Source: Arthrobacter caoxuetaonis (lineage in GTDB: Bacteria; Actinomycetota; Actinomycetes; Actinomycetales; Micrococcaceae). Taken from it: DNA of 64,000 bases. Each line of letters starts with the position of its first letter. The stretch's first letter is position 1. The position numbers and the translations under genes are program-made. The notes beneath the pieces are model-generated. The model saw only the letters and a list, made by a program, of their open reading frames with translations. It ran no database searches and was not told where the DNA came from. The stretch is from positions 744,001 through 808,000 of the forward strand of contig NZ_CP099466.1 in assembly GCF_023921125.1 (NCBI RefSeq), read 5' to 3'. Below, piece after piece: positions 18,698 to 24,973 of this stretch.

Positions 18698-19253
18698 GTC
18701 CACGCTCAGTGGGAGGCGTCGGTAGGTCTCACAATTCGTGAGTGGGCATGCTAGCTGAACAGCTGCCCCATGGGTTGCTACGACGGGACTATGAGTTCAC
18801 ATACCTGACACTCGTTATCTCCCGGTTGCGGGGCCTCTATGAAGCTTCTATATTTCGTCAATTTCCAAATCGGTTGTCGCGGTGCTGTTCAACAGTGGGC
18901 ACAGCATCTATGGGCTCTTGCTTGAACTCTGGTAAAAACCGAAGGTGTCCGTACTGTTAGAACTCAAGCGCTGAGTGCGCATGCCGAATGGCAAGGACGG
19001 GACGCATCGGTCGGAGAAGATTTTGCATGCGGAGACCCTCGAACAACGCTTGCTCAAGTTCGACCGACCTCAGCATCCAATATGTTGAGATCGGTCGTGA
19101 GGTTCTTCTTCCTGTCCAGACGGTAGCCACAGAGCCGTGCGGCGAAGGGAGCAGGCGTGATTCGACTCACTCATGAACACTGACCCAGCCCCTACTATCT
19201 CTTGGAACGTCAGAGTCGAGAGCGAGGATGGGATCACGGCTGGGAAGAGAACC
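18698..19253. other. Gene-poor stretch between endonuclease and methyltransferase fragment
   Basis: About 550 bases of low-G+C sequence. I looked for a Vsr endonuclease, a control (C) protein or a DrmC nuclease and found none. The only open frames are short (18742-18960, 18981-19088) and carry no recognisable motif. It may hold the remains of a gene lost when the methyltransferase region was rearranged. Confidence 0.5.
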
Positions 19254-19506
19254 ATGGGCATACGCACAATCGATTTATTTGCAGGCGCCGGACTATCTGG
19301 CTGCGAGCGGGCAGGCTTGGGCTTCAAGCCCATCTTCGCCGTCGAGATAGAGGCTGCGGAAGCCGCAATCTACGAGTGGCACTTTGGCTCAGAGATTGGA
19401 ATCAGGGTCTGTTACGAATGTGAAGAGCTCCCGACGCTGACAGAGAAGAGACGTCCGATGCACGTGCCTAGCCGCCACAGTTGCAGCGGCACTAAGCGCT
19501 GTGTGA
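19254..19506 (+). pseudogene. Truncated cytosine-5 DNA methyltransferase (N-terminal fragment)
   Basis: From the ATG at 19254 the frame reads MGIRTIDLFAGAGLSG, the S-adenosylmethionine motif I of cytosine-5 methyltransferases, followed by AGLGFKPIFAVEIEAAEAA and YEWHF, which fit motifs II-III. Similarity fades after about 19420, and motif IV (the catalytic PCQ) never appears. The frame then runs into the 3' end of the convergent, intact methyltransferase. It lies on the same strand as the endonuclease gene, where a cognate methyltransferase would be expected, so this may be the original partner, replaced by the intact gene. The fragment cannot be active. Confidence 0.7.
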
Positions 19507-20610
19507 CTACACGAGCTGGGGGATGCCCTCGGTGTTTCGCGCTGTGGGTACGGTCTCGACCGGGGAACTCCATCGTGATCTCGTCATCGTATCGAGGAAA
19601 TCATCAGGGAGAACACGACCGAGTGCTGCTGCCAGGACATGAACCGCGAGCCGCGGGGGAATGGCGTTGCCGATCTGTTGAGAGACGTCCTTGCCCGCCC
19701 ACGGGTAGTCAGCCGGGAACGTCTGGAGCTGGCCAGCTTCTGAGAGCGTGAGACGATCAAGTTCGCCTTCATCAGAATACAGTCTGTTTCGGGAGACTTT
19801 CCCGGTAACCGTGAAAGCAGGTTCCTTTGACGTCCGCCGACCGCGGGCCTTCGGATCCCCACCGGTTCCATAATTAGAAACCAACACGAAAGGCTCTGCC
19901 CGGTTCAAGGTCTCACCGATGCTTCTAGTCGGTAGCAACGAAGGCCTGTCCGTGGAGACTATGAGCTCTTTCCTCCTGAACCGGTGGTGCGTTGGGGCGG
20001 GAAGTTCGGGCACAAGTTCCAGGTTCGCGATCATAATCGCCCGCCGACGCGTCTGTGGAACTCCATATTCCTCTGCGTTGAGTATGCCCGTCGCTGTCTT
20101 GTAACCGAGTGATTCAAGACCCCTCGCCATGGCCTCCCAGACGGGCAGGACGGCAGGTACCTGCTCCAAGACAATGGTCTTATAGGGTTTCCCCGCCCTA
20201 TGGGCTTCCAGCGCCCACCGCAGCGGCTGCAGCACCAACCCGGTTCGCTCATCGTCCAAAGCGGCTAGTTCAGTAGTGATGTCATCCCCGCCGACCATCC
20301 GGTCAATAAAAGATAAGACTTTGTCTAAGGCCTTGCGACCGGCGCCTGCCCCCGCCACCGTATACGTCTGACACGGCGGCCCTCCAGCGAGGATCGTCGC
20401 GTGAGGGAACTCATCCGGATTGTGGTTCCGTACGTCACCTTGCACAGTTTCCAGCCCGGCGGCTCGCCTGGTTGCACAAGCATTCTCATCCCACTCGATG
20501 CCGGTCACGGACACTCCCAGCCAATGCGCGGCGACATCCAATCCACCGGGACCAGCAAAAAGATCCACCATTTGGGCGGAAGAAAGTGAACCAGATTGCG
20601 TGAACGTCAT
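19507..20610 (-). CDS. DNA cytosine-5 methyltransferase
   Basis: A 367-residue enzyme with the motifs in order: DLFAGPGGLD (motif I, from residue 16), GGPPCQTYTVAG with catalytic C80 (IV), LEQVPAVLP (VI, with Gln where Asn is usual in E-N-V), QTRRRAIMIA (VIII), RLTLSEAGQLQTFP (IX) and QQIGNAIPPRLA (X). It is complete and probably active. The ATG at 20610 is chosen because the in-frame extension beyond it enters debris of other genes; an AGGAT site lies 9 bases upstream. It points toward the NgoMIV-type endonuclease and is the natural candidate to protect the host from it. The alternative is a DrmMII role in DISARM. It may do both. Confidence 0.9.
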   Translation of the reverse strand: MTFTQSGSLSSAQMVDLFAGPGGLDVAAHWLGVSVTGIEWDENACATRRAAGLETVQGDVRNHNPDEFPHATILAGGPPCQTYTVAGAGAGRKALDKVLSFIDRMVGGDDITTELAALDDERTGLVLQPLRWALEAHRAGKPYKTIVLEQVPAVLPVWEAMARGLESLGYKTATGILNAEEYGVPQTRRRAIMIANLELVPELPAPTHHRFRRKELIVSTDRPSLLPTRSIGETLNRAEPFVLVSNYGTGGDPKARGRRTSKEPAFTVTGKVSRNRLYSDEGELDRLTLSEAGQLQTFPADYPWAGKDVSQQIGNAIPPRLAVHVLAAALGRVLPDDFLDTMTRSRWSSPVETVPTARNTEGIPQLV

Positions 20611-20645
20611 AGCCGACGATCCTATCAGCCGACAGCGCTCCCAAA

Positions 20646-20867
20646 ATGAGCAGCATGCTGAGCCTTTCGACGATGCCTTTCGCCACAATGGGTCCCGAAA
20701 GGCTCGGCACCCCGCCGGTGTTCTTCGACGCCAAATACAAGGTCTCCTCGGCGGTCGGCAAATACGCCAACGCCGACCATTACCAAATGCTGGCCTACCG
20801 CGCCGGGGGGATCCGGAGCCTGGCTGGTCAATACAAGGGCTGGCGAGCATCGCTCTCGCCGGGTTAA
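20646..20867 (+). pseudogene. Fragment of an McrC-like 5-methylcytosine restriction subunit
   Basis: In one frame the sequence reads TPPVFFDAKYKVSSAVGKYA and then ADHYQMLAY. This is the catalytic signature region of the McrC family (a DAKYK nuclease motif followed by a Q-M-L-A-Y segment). The fragment covers only about 40 recognisable residues (roughly 20690-20800) with no upstream domain and no McrB. It is read as the debris of a modification-dependent restriction system. The gene is not functional. Confidence 0.6.
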
Positions 20868-21025
20868 CACCAGAGTCGCTGTGGAGGTGTACCCGTTGGA
20901 TCTTTCCCAGCATCCCCACTAGGCCGTGGATGGAGTCGACCGCTTGGCTGTACTGTCCGTGGCCCTGCCACGTAAAGCGGTCTGCCACGAGATATCTCTG
21001 CAAATCGGCTTCCAGGGAGACATTT

Positions 21026-21103
21026 GTCGTCGGTGACGGCGGCGCGGTCAACTACATCCACGGCGCCTTCCACTCCTAGTGGAAGGTGACCACGGAGCTC
21101 TAG
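21026..21103 (+). pseudogene. 3'-terminal fragment duplicating the reductase gene at 24974-27085
   Basis: Aligned without gaps to 27008-27085, 70 of 78 bases agree by direct count. The copy keeps the frame and the terminal stop (TAG instead of TAA) but has an internal TCG-to-TAG stop. It encodes VVGDGGAVNYIHGAFHS, stop, WKVTTEL, against VVGDAGAVNYIHGAIHSSWKVTTEL in the intact gene. It is therefore the tail of a lost paralogue, not a recent exact duplication. Confidence 0.85.
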
Positions 21104-21206
21104 AACTGACGCGCCGCTGCCGGACCGTCCCTCCATGGGGCTAGCCGTCCTAAGCTTGAGCGAATCCCAAACTTGAAGCACGCTCGGATGGTCTCTTGTA
21201 TCCCTG

Positions 21207-21216
21207 AGATATATCT
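21207..21216. promoter_or_regulatory. Palindrome AGATATATCT ahead of the GntR-family gene
   Basis: A perfect 10-base palindrome 28 bases before the TTG start of the FadR-type regulator, in an unusually A+T-rich patch. It could be a -10 region, an autoregulatory operator, or both. No independent copy was found nearby. Confidence 0.35.
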
Positions 21217-21244
21217 GTAGCATCTCTGTCATGCAGGTCATACC

Positions 21245-21955
21245 TTGACGTCCGTTGGCAACGTCCACCCGTTGCCCACGGGCAACGCGAACCCCGCCAA
21301 AGACGCAACCCAATCCCAGCCGGAACGAATCCGCAGCATGATCCGCCGGCAGATCATCCGCGCCGAATTGCGGCCGGGGCAGATCTTCACGGAACCGGAC
21401 CTTGCCCGTGAATACGGTGTCTCCAAGACCCCGGTCCGCGAAGCGCTGCAGATGCTCACCGTTGAAGGCCTGGTAAGCGTGCTGCCGCGCAAGGGTTACA
21501 TGGTGCGCAGCCTGAGCTTCCACGACGTCCGCGAAGTCATGGACCTGCGGCTCATCCTTGAGCCCCCGCTGGTTGCCGCAGCAGCCCGCAACGTGACCGC
21601 CGAACTCGTCACCGAACTCCGCGCACGGATTGAAGACCAGTTCCGCGACGGAAATTCCCTAGAAGAACGGCTCTCCGCAGCCCGCGACTTCCACGTCACC
21701 TGTGCCCATGCCTCCCGCAACACCCGTGCCGCGGCCATGGACCGCAGCCTCACCGACGAGGTCATGCGCTTCTACCACTTGATGCCCATGGCACACGACC
21801 ACTTCTCCTCCACAGAGGAACGCACCGCCCACGAAGCGATCTTCGACGCCGTTGCCACCGGCAACGCCGAAGCAGCCCAGCAGCTGATGCACGACCATCT
21901 GCTTGAAGCCAACGCTGCCATGATCCGCACCTTCTACAACGCAGGACCGCTCTAA
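21245..21955 (+). CDS. GntR-family regulator, FadR/FCD subgroup
   Basis: A 236-residue regulator. The winged-helix domain covers about residues 28-95, with the GntR signature LAREYGVSKTPVREALQMLTVEGLV. The all-helical FCD ligand domain follows (about 100-230), with its usual acidic/histidine metal-site residues in the segments VMDLRLILEP, FHVTCAHASR and AHEAIFDAV. The frame begins with TTG at 21245; the next in-frame start would cut into the helix-turn-helix. It stands at the head of a co-directional set (lipoprotein, hydroxyacid dehydrogenase, reductase) and is the likely regulator of hydroxyacid or aromatic-acid use there. The ligand is unknown, but FCD regulators often bind carboxylic acids. 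Confidence 0.87.
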   Translation: MTSVGNVHPLPTGNANPAKDATQSQPERIRSMIRRQIIRAELRPGQIFTEPDLAREYGVSKTPVREALQMLTVEGLVSVLPRKGYMVRSLSFHDVREVMDLRLILEPPLVAAAARNVTAELVTELRARIEDQFRDGNSLEERLSAARDFHVTCAHASRNTRAAAMDRSLTDEVMRFYHLMPMAHDHFSSTEERTAHEAIFDAVATGNAEAAQQLMHDHLLEANAAMIRTFYNAGPL

Positions 21956-22006
21956 CCCGCACCTCCAACCCCCGACCAGCACGCCGACAACTCGAAAGGC
22001 AACGCA

Positions 22007-22999
22007 ATGAAGCGTTCACTTAGCACCCTCGGTACCGCCGCCCTGATAACCACCGGACTCTTCCTCACCTCCTGCGGATCCGACGCCGGAACCGGCGATG
22101 GCGGGGGAGGAGAACCGGTAAAGATCGGCATCTCCCAGCTCATGGACATCCAGGCCCTGGACGACACCCGGGAAGGTTTCATCAAGGGCATGAGTGAAAA
22201 CGGGTACGCCGAAGGCGAGGGCGTGGAGTACGACTACCAGAACGCGCAGGGCGACCAGGCCACCGCCACCCAGATCGCTGCCGGCTTCGCGTCGTCGGAC
22301 CTAGACCTGGTCTTCGCCATCGCCACCCCGGCAGCCCAGAGCGTGGCCCAGGCCGTCGGCAACATCCCCGTGGTCTTCTCCGCCGTCACCGAACCGGTGG
22401 AAGCCGGCATCGTCGAAGCCTGGGACGCACCCGGAGCCAACATCACCGGCACCAGCAACCTCGGCCCGGTGGAAGACCAGATTGCCCTGATCAAGGAACT
22501 TGCCCCTGAAGCCAAGACCATCGGCGTCGTCTATTCCTCAGGTGAAGTGAACTCCCGCGTGCAGGTCGACCTGGCCCGCGAAGCCGCCGACGAACTCGGG
22601 ATGGAACTGAAGGAAGCCGCTATCTCCGCGACCTCCGAGGTCCAGCAGGCCGCCCAATCCCTGGACGCGGACGCGCTCTACGTGCCGACGGACTCGCACG
22701 TGGTCGCCGCCATCGACAGCGTGGTGGAAGCCGCTGAAACGAAACAGATTCCCCTCGTCGTCGGCGACAGTGCCTCCGTGGAAGCCGGCGGCGTCGCCAC
22801 CTACGGACTGGACTACGAGCAGCTCGGCTACCAGACCGCGCTGATGGCCATCAAGATCCTCGAAGGCGAAGATCCCGCGAACATGCCGGTGGAAAAGCAG
22901 ACCGAATCCCTGCTGGTCCTCAACAAGTCAGCTGCCGCGCGGATGGGCGTGACCATCCCGCAGGAAATGCTCGACGCCGCCGACACCGTCATTGACTGA
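22007..22999 (+). CDS. ABC-type substrate-binding lipoprotein (PF04392 family)
   Basis: A 330-residue protein with lipoprotein signal peptide and lipobox LTSC (about residues 20-23), a Gly-rich linker, then a two-lobed periplasmic-binding fold of the ABC_sub_bind family (KIGISQLMDIQALDDTREGF at the start, PVEKQTESLLVLNKSAAARMG near the end). Such proteins are usually paired with a permease and ATPase for tryptophan/tyrosine-like or branched substrates; no such genes are adjacent. AAAGG lies ahead of the ATG. It begins 51 bases after the GntR-family gene and runs into the dehydrogenase gene, so it probably captures a compound used by that enzyme. The substrate is unknown. Confidence 0.85.
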   Translation: MKRSLSTLGTAALITTGLFLTSCGSDAGTGDGGGGEPVKIGISQLMDIQALDDTREGFIKGMSENGYAEGEGVEYDYQNAQGDQATATQIAAGFASSDLDLVFAIATPAAQSVAQAVGNIPVVFSAVTEPVEAGIVEAWDAPGANITGTSNLGPVEDQIALIKELAPEAKTIGVVYSSGEVNSRVQVDLAREAADELGMELKEAAISATSEVQQAAQSLDADALYVPTDSHVVAAIDSVVEAAETKQIPLVVGDSASVEAGGVATYGLDYEQLGYQTALMAIKILEGEDPANMPVEKQTESLLVLNKSAAARMGVTIPQEMLDAADTVID

Positions 23000-23021
23000 C
23001 CGCACCCTTTCGAAAGCAGCC

Positions 23022-24257
23022 ATGAAGCGCCGAATTCCCCAATACTCCGAGCTCCGCGAACTCGTCCAGTTCAAGGCTTTCGACCCCGACCGGCGGCGCG
23101 CACGCCTGGCCAGGGCCAACACCATCGCTGACCTGCGGGACATCGCCAAACGGCGGGTCCCGACGGCGGCGTTCGAGTATGTGGACGGCGGCTCCTTCGC
23201 CGAACACTCGCTGCGCCGGAACCGGGACGCGTTCGACGCCGTCGAGTTCAACCCGCGTGTGCTGCGCGACGTCTCTGCCGTGGACCTTCGCACCAAGATC
23301 GCCGGTGCGGAAGCGGCGCTGCCGGTGGGCATCGCGCCTACCGGCCTGACCCGGCTGATGCACGCCGAAGGTGAGGTCGCCGGAGCGCAGGCAGCGGCGT
23401 CGTTCGGCATTCCGTTCTCGCTCTCCACGATGGGCACGGTGTCCATCGAGGAGGTCGCTCGGGAAGCGCCCGACGCCGAGCGATGGTTCCAGCTTTACCT
23501 CTGGAAGGACCGTCCCCGGTCACTGGACCTGATCCGCCGCGCGGAAGCGGCCGGATTCGGGGCGCTGATCGTCACCGTGGACACCCCGGTCTCCGGCGCC
23601 CGGCACCGCGACACCCGCAACGGGATGACGCTGCCGCCGACGCTCACTGCCAAGACCATCCTCGATGCCTCCTACCGGCCGGAATGGTGGTTCAACTTCC
23701 TAACCACCAAACCACTGGGCTTCGCGAACTTTGAGGGGGAGCGGACGTCGGTGGCGGAGCAGGTCAATACGATGTTCGATCCGTCCCTGAACCTGGATGA
23801 CCTGGCCTGGCTGCGGGAGAACTGGTCCGGGGAGCTGATCGTGAAGGGCATCCAGTCGGCGTCCGACGCCGTCGACGTCCTGGCCCGCGGCGCGGATGCC
23901 CTGGTGGTCTCCAACCACGGCGGCCGGCAGCTGGACCGTGCGCCGGTTCCGCTGAAGGTCCTGCCGGAGATCCGCGCCGCCGTCGGGTCTGAGGCTCAGC
24001 TGATCCTGGACTCCGGGATTATGTCCGGCGGGGACATCGTGGCGGCGCTGGCGGCCGGTGCCGATTTCACCCTGATTGGGAGGGCCTATCTGTATGGGCT
24101 GATGGCCGGCGGGCGTCAGGGCGTGGACCGGGCGCTGGAAATCCTGCGGACGGAAATGACCCTGGTGATGCAGCTGATTGGGGTCACCAGTGTGGCGGAG
24201 CTTGGGCCGGAGCATTTGCGGAACCTTGCGCGAACCACGCAGGAAGCCAGGGGTTAA
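23022..24257 (+). CDS. FMN-dependent 2-hydroxyacid dehydrogenase/oxidase (lactate/mandelate type)
   Basis: A 411-residue FMN enzyme of the LldD/glycolate oxidase/mandelate dehydrogenase family. Visible signatures are AFEYVDGGS near the N-terminus, APTGL, FQLYLWKDR, VTVDTPVSGARHRD, the catalytic SNHGGRQLDR, and the phosphate-binding DSGIMSGGD. A TTG start eight bases before the lipoprotein stop would add ten residues; the ATG at 23022 with GAAAG just upstream is preferred and gives the N-terminus usual for the family (MKRRIPQYSELRELVQF). It should oxidise an L-2-hydroxyacid to the oxoacid. With the benzoylformate decarboxylase across the island, mandelate is an attractive substrate, but L-lactate is equally possible from sequence. 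Confidence 0.87.
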   Translation: MKRRIPQYSELRELVQFKAFDPDRRRARLARANTIADLRDIAKRRVPTAAFEYVDGGSFAEHSLRRNRDAFDAVEFNPRVLRDVSAVDLRTKIAGAEAALPVGIAPTGLTRLMHAEGEVAGAQAAASFGIPFSLSTMGTVSIEEVAREAPDAERWFQLYLWKDRPRSLDLIRRAEAAGFGALIVTVDTPVSGARHRDTRNGMTLPPTLTAKTILDASYRPEWWFNFLTTKPLGFANFEGERTSVAEQVNTMFDPSLNLDDLAWLRENWSGELIVKGIQSASDAVDVLARGADALVVSNHGGRQLDRAPVPLKVLPEIRAAVGSEAQLILDSGIMSGGDIVAALAAGADFTLIGRAYLYGLMAGGRQGVDRALEILRTEMTLVMQLIGVTSVAELGPEHLRNLARTTQEARG

Positions 24258-24349
24258 CGCTCCACTGACACGTCCTCCGCTGTTGCTAGGCTGCGGAGGC
24301 GGCGTTCCGGTACCAAGCCGGGCCCGTGCCGACGCCACCGGAGGACCGC

Positions 24350-24856
24350 ATGCCTAACCCAGACAACCACAGCAGCCACCACGCTCCCTTTGACGCGCAG
24401 ATCGGCACGTTCATCGACCAGCACCGCAGCAGCCTGGCCGCCAGCCTGGAGAGCCTCACCGAAGAAGAGGCCCGACGGCGGCTGGTCCCCTCCAAGACAA
24501 CGCTGCTCGGACTGGTCAAGCATGCCGCCTTCGTGGAGCGGGTCTGGTTCGGTGAAGCCGTCACCGGAGCGTCGAGGGCGGAACTCGGTATTCCAGACAC
24601 CCCCGACGAGTCTCTCGATCTGGAGGAATCGGACACCATCGAGTCGGTTCTGGCGGCCTATGCCGTGGCCGTCGAGCAGTCCCGCCGTGCGGTTGCCGGG
24701 ATGGACGGGGACGCCGTGCTCCCCGGCAACCGCCGGGGTCCGCTGCCGCTCCGCTGTGTCCAGCAGCACATGCTCCGCGAACTTGCCCACCACTGCGGCC
24801 ACGCGGACATCCTGCGGGAACTGGTTTTGGCCGCTCGGTCCCGGACGCAGGAGTAG
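24350..24856 (+). CDS. DinB-family protein (DUF664)
   Basis: A 168-residue four-helix-bundle protein of the DinB/DUF664 type. It opens with a histidine-rich N-terminus, and the metal-site pattern is seen as LVKHAAFVERVWFGE in the second helix and ELAHHCGHADILREL near the C-terminus. These proteins are usually thiol-dependent transferases or stress proteins of unknown substrate. GGAGGA four bases before ATG at 24350 decides the start over an in-frame GTG 24 bases upstream. It lies 92 bases after the dehydrogenase and may be transcribed separately. Confidence 0.82.
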   Translation: MPNPDNHSSHHAPFDAQIGTFIDQHRSSLAASLESLTEEEARRRLVPSKTTLLGLVKHAAFVERVWFGEAVTGASRAELGIPDTPDESLDLEESDTIESVLAAYAVAVEQSRRAVAGMDGDAVLPGNRRGPLPLRCVQQHMLRELAHHCGHADILRELVLAARSRTQE

Positions 24857-24937
24857 GCACCCCGCCTACCCACGCGCTTCCCACCGGCACCGCACACGGC
24901 TGTCGCCCAGAACACATCCCACCACCCCGCTCCTGGC

Positions 24938-24952
24938 GTTTACGGCGTAAAC
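24938..24952. promoter_or_regulatory. Inverted repeat GTTTAC-GGC-GTAAAC, candidate operator
   Basis: A perfect palindrome with 6-base arms and a 3-base centre, 21 bases ahead of the GTG start of the reductase. Position and symmetry suit a repressor site. The FCD-GntR protein encoded upstream is a candidate binder, although the site lacks the common T-G-G-T half-site. Confidence 0.5.
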
Positions 24953-24973
24953 AACAGGACTAAAATTCCAACT

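Larger units (their letters stand above)
20611..21244. other. Patchwork of gene fragments at the island's right end
   Basis: No intact gene. It contains an McrC-like fragment (20646-20867), about 150 bases I could not assign, a 78-base copy of the 3' end of the reductase gene at 24974-27085, and finally the promoter region of the GntR-family gene. The mixture of pieces in different states of decay marks this as a recombination scar and probable island boundary. Confidence 0.6.

Noticed and set aside
20611..21051. 147-residue N-terminal extension of the cytosine methyltransferase
   Set aside because: The extension is antisense to the McrC and unassigned debris, has no domain, and ATG 20610 has its own ribosome site just before motif I.
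17773..21244. A DrmC-like phospholipase-D nuclease, a Vsr endonuclease or a restriction control protein
   Set aside because: No H-x-K-type pair, Vsr motif or small helix-turn-helix frame was found in any frame of this region.
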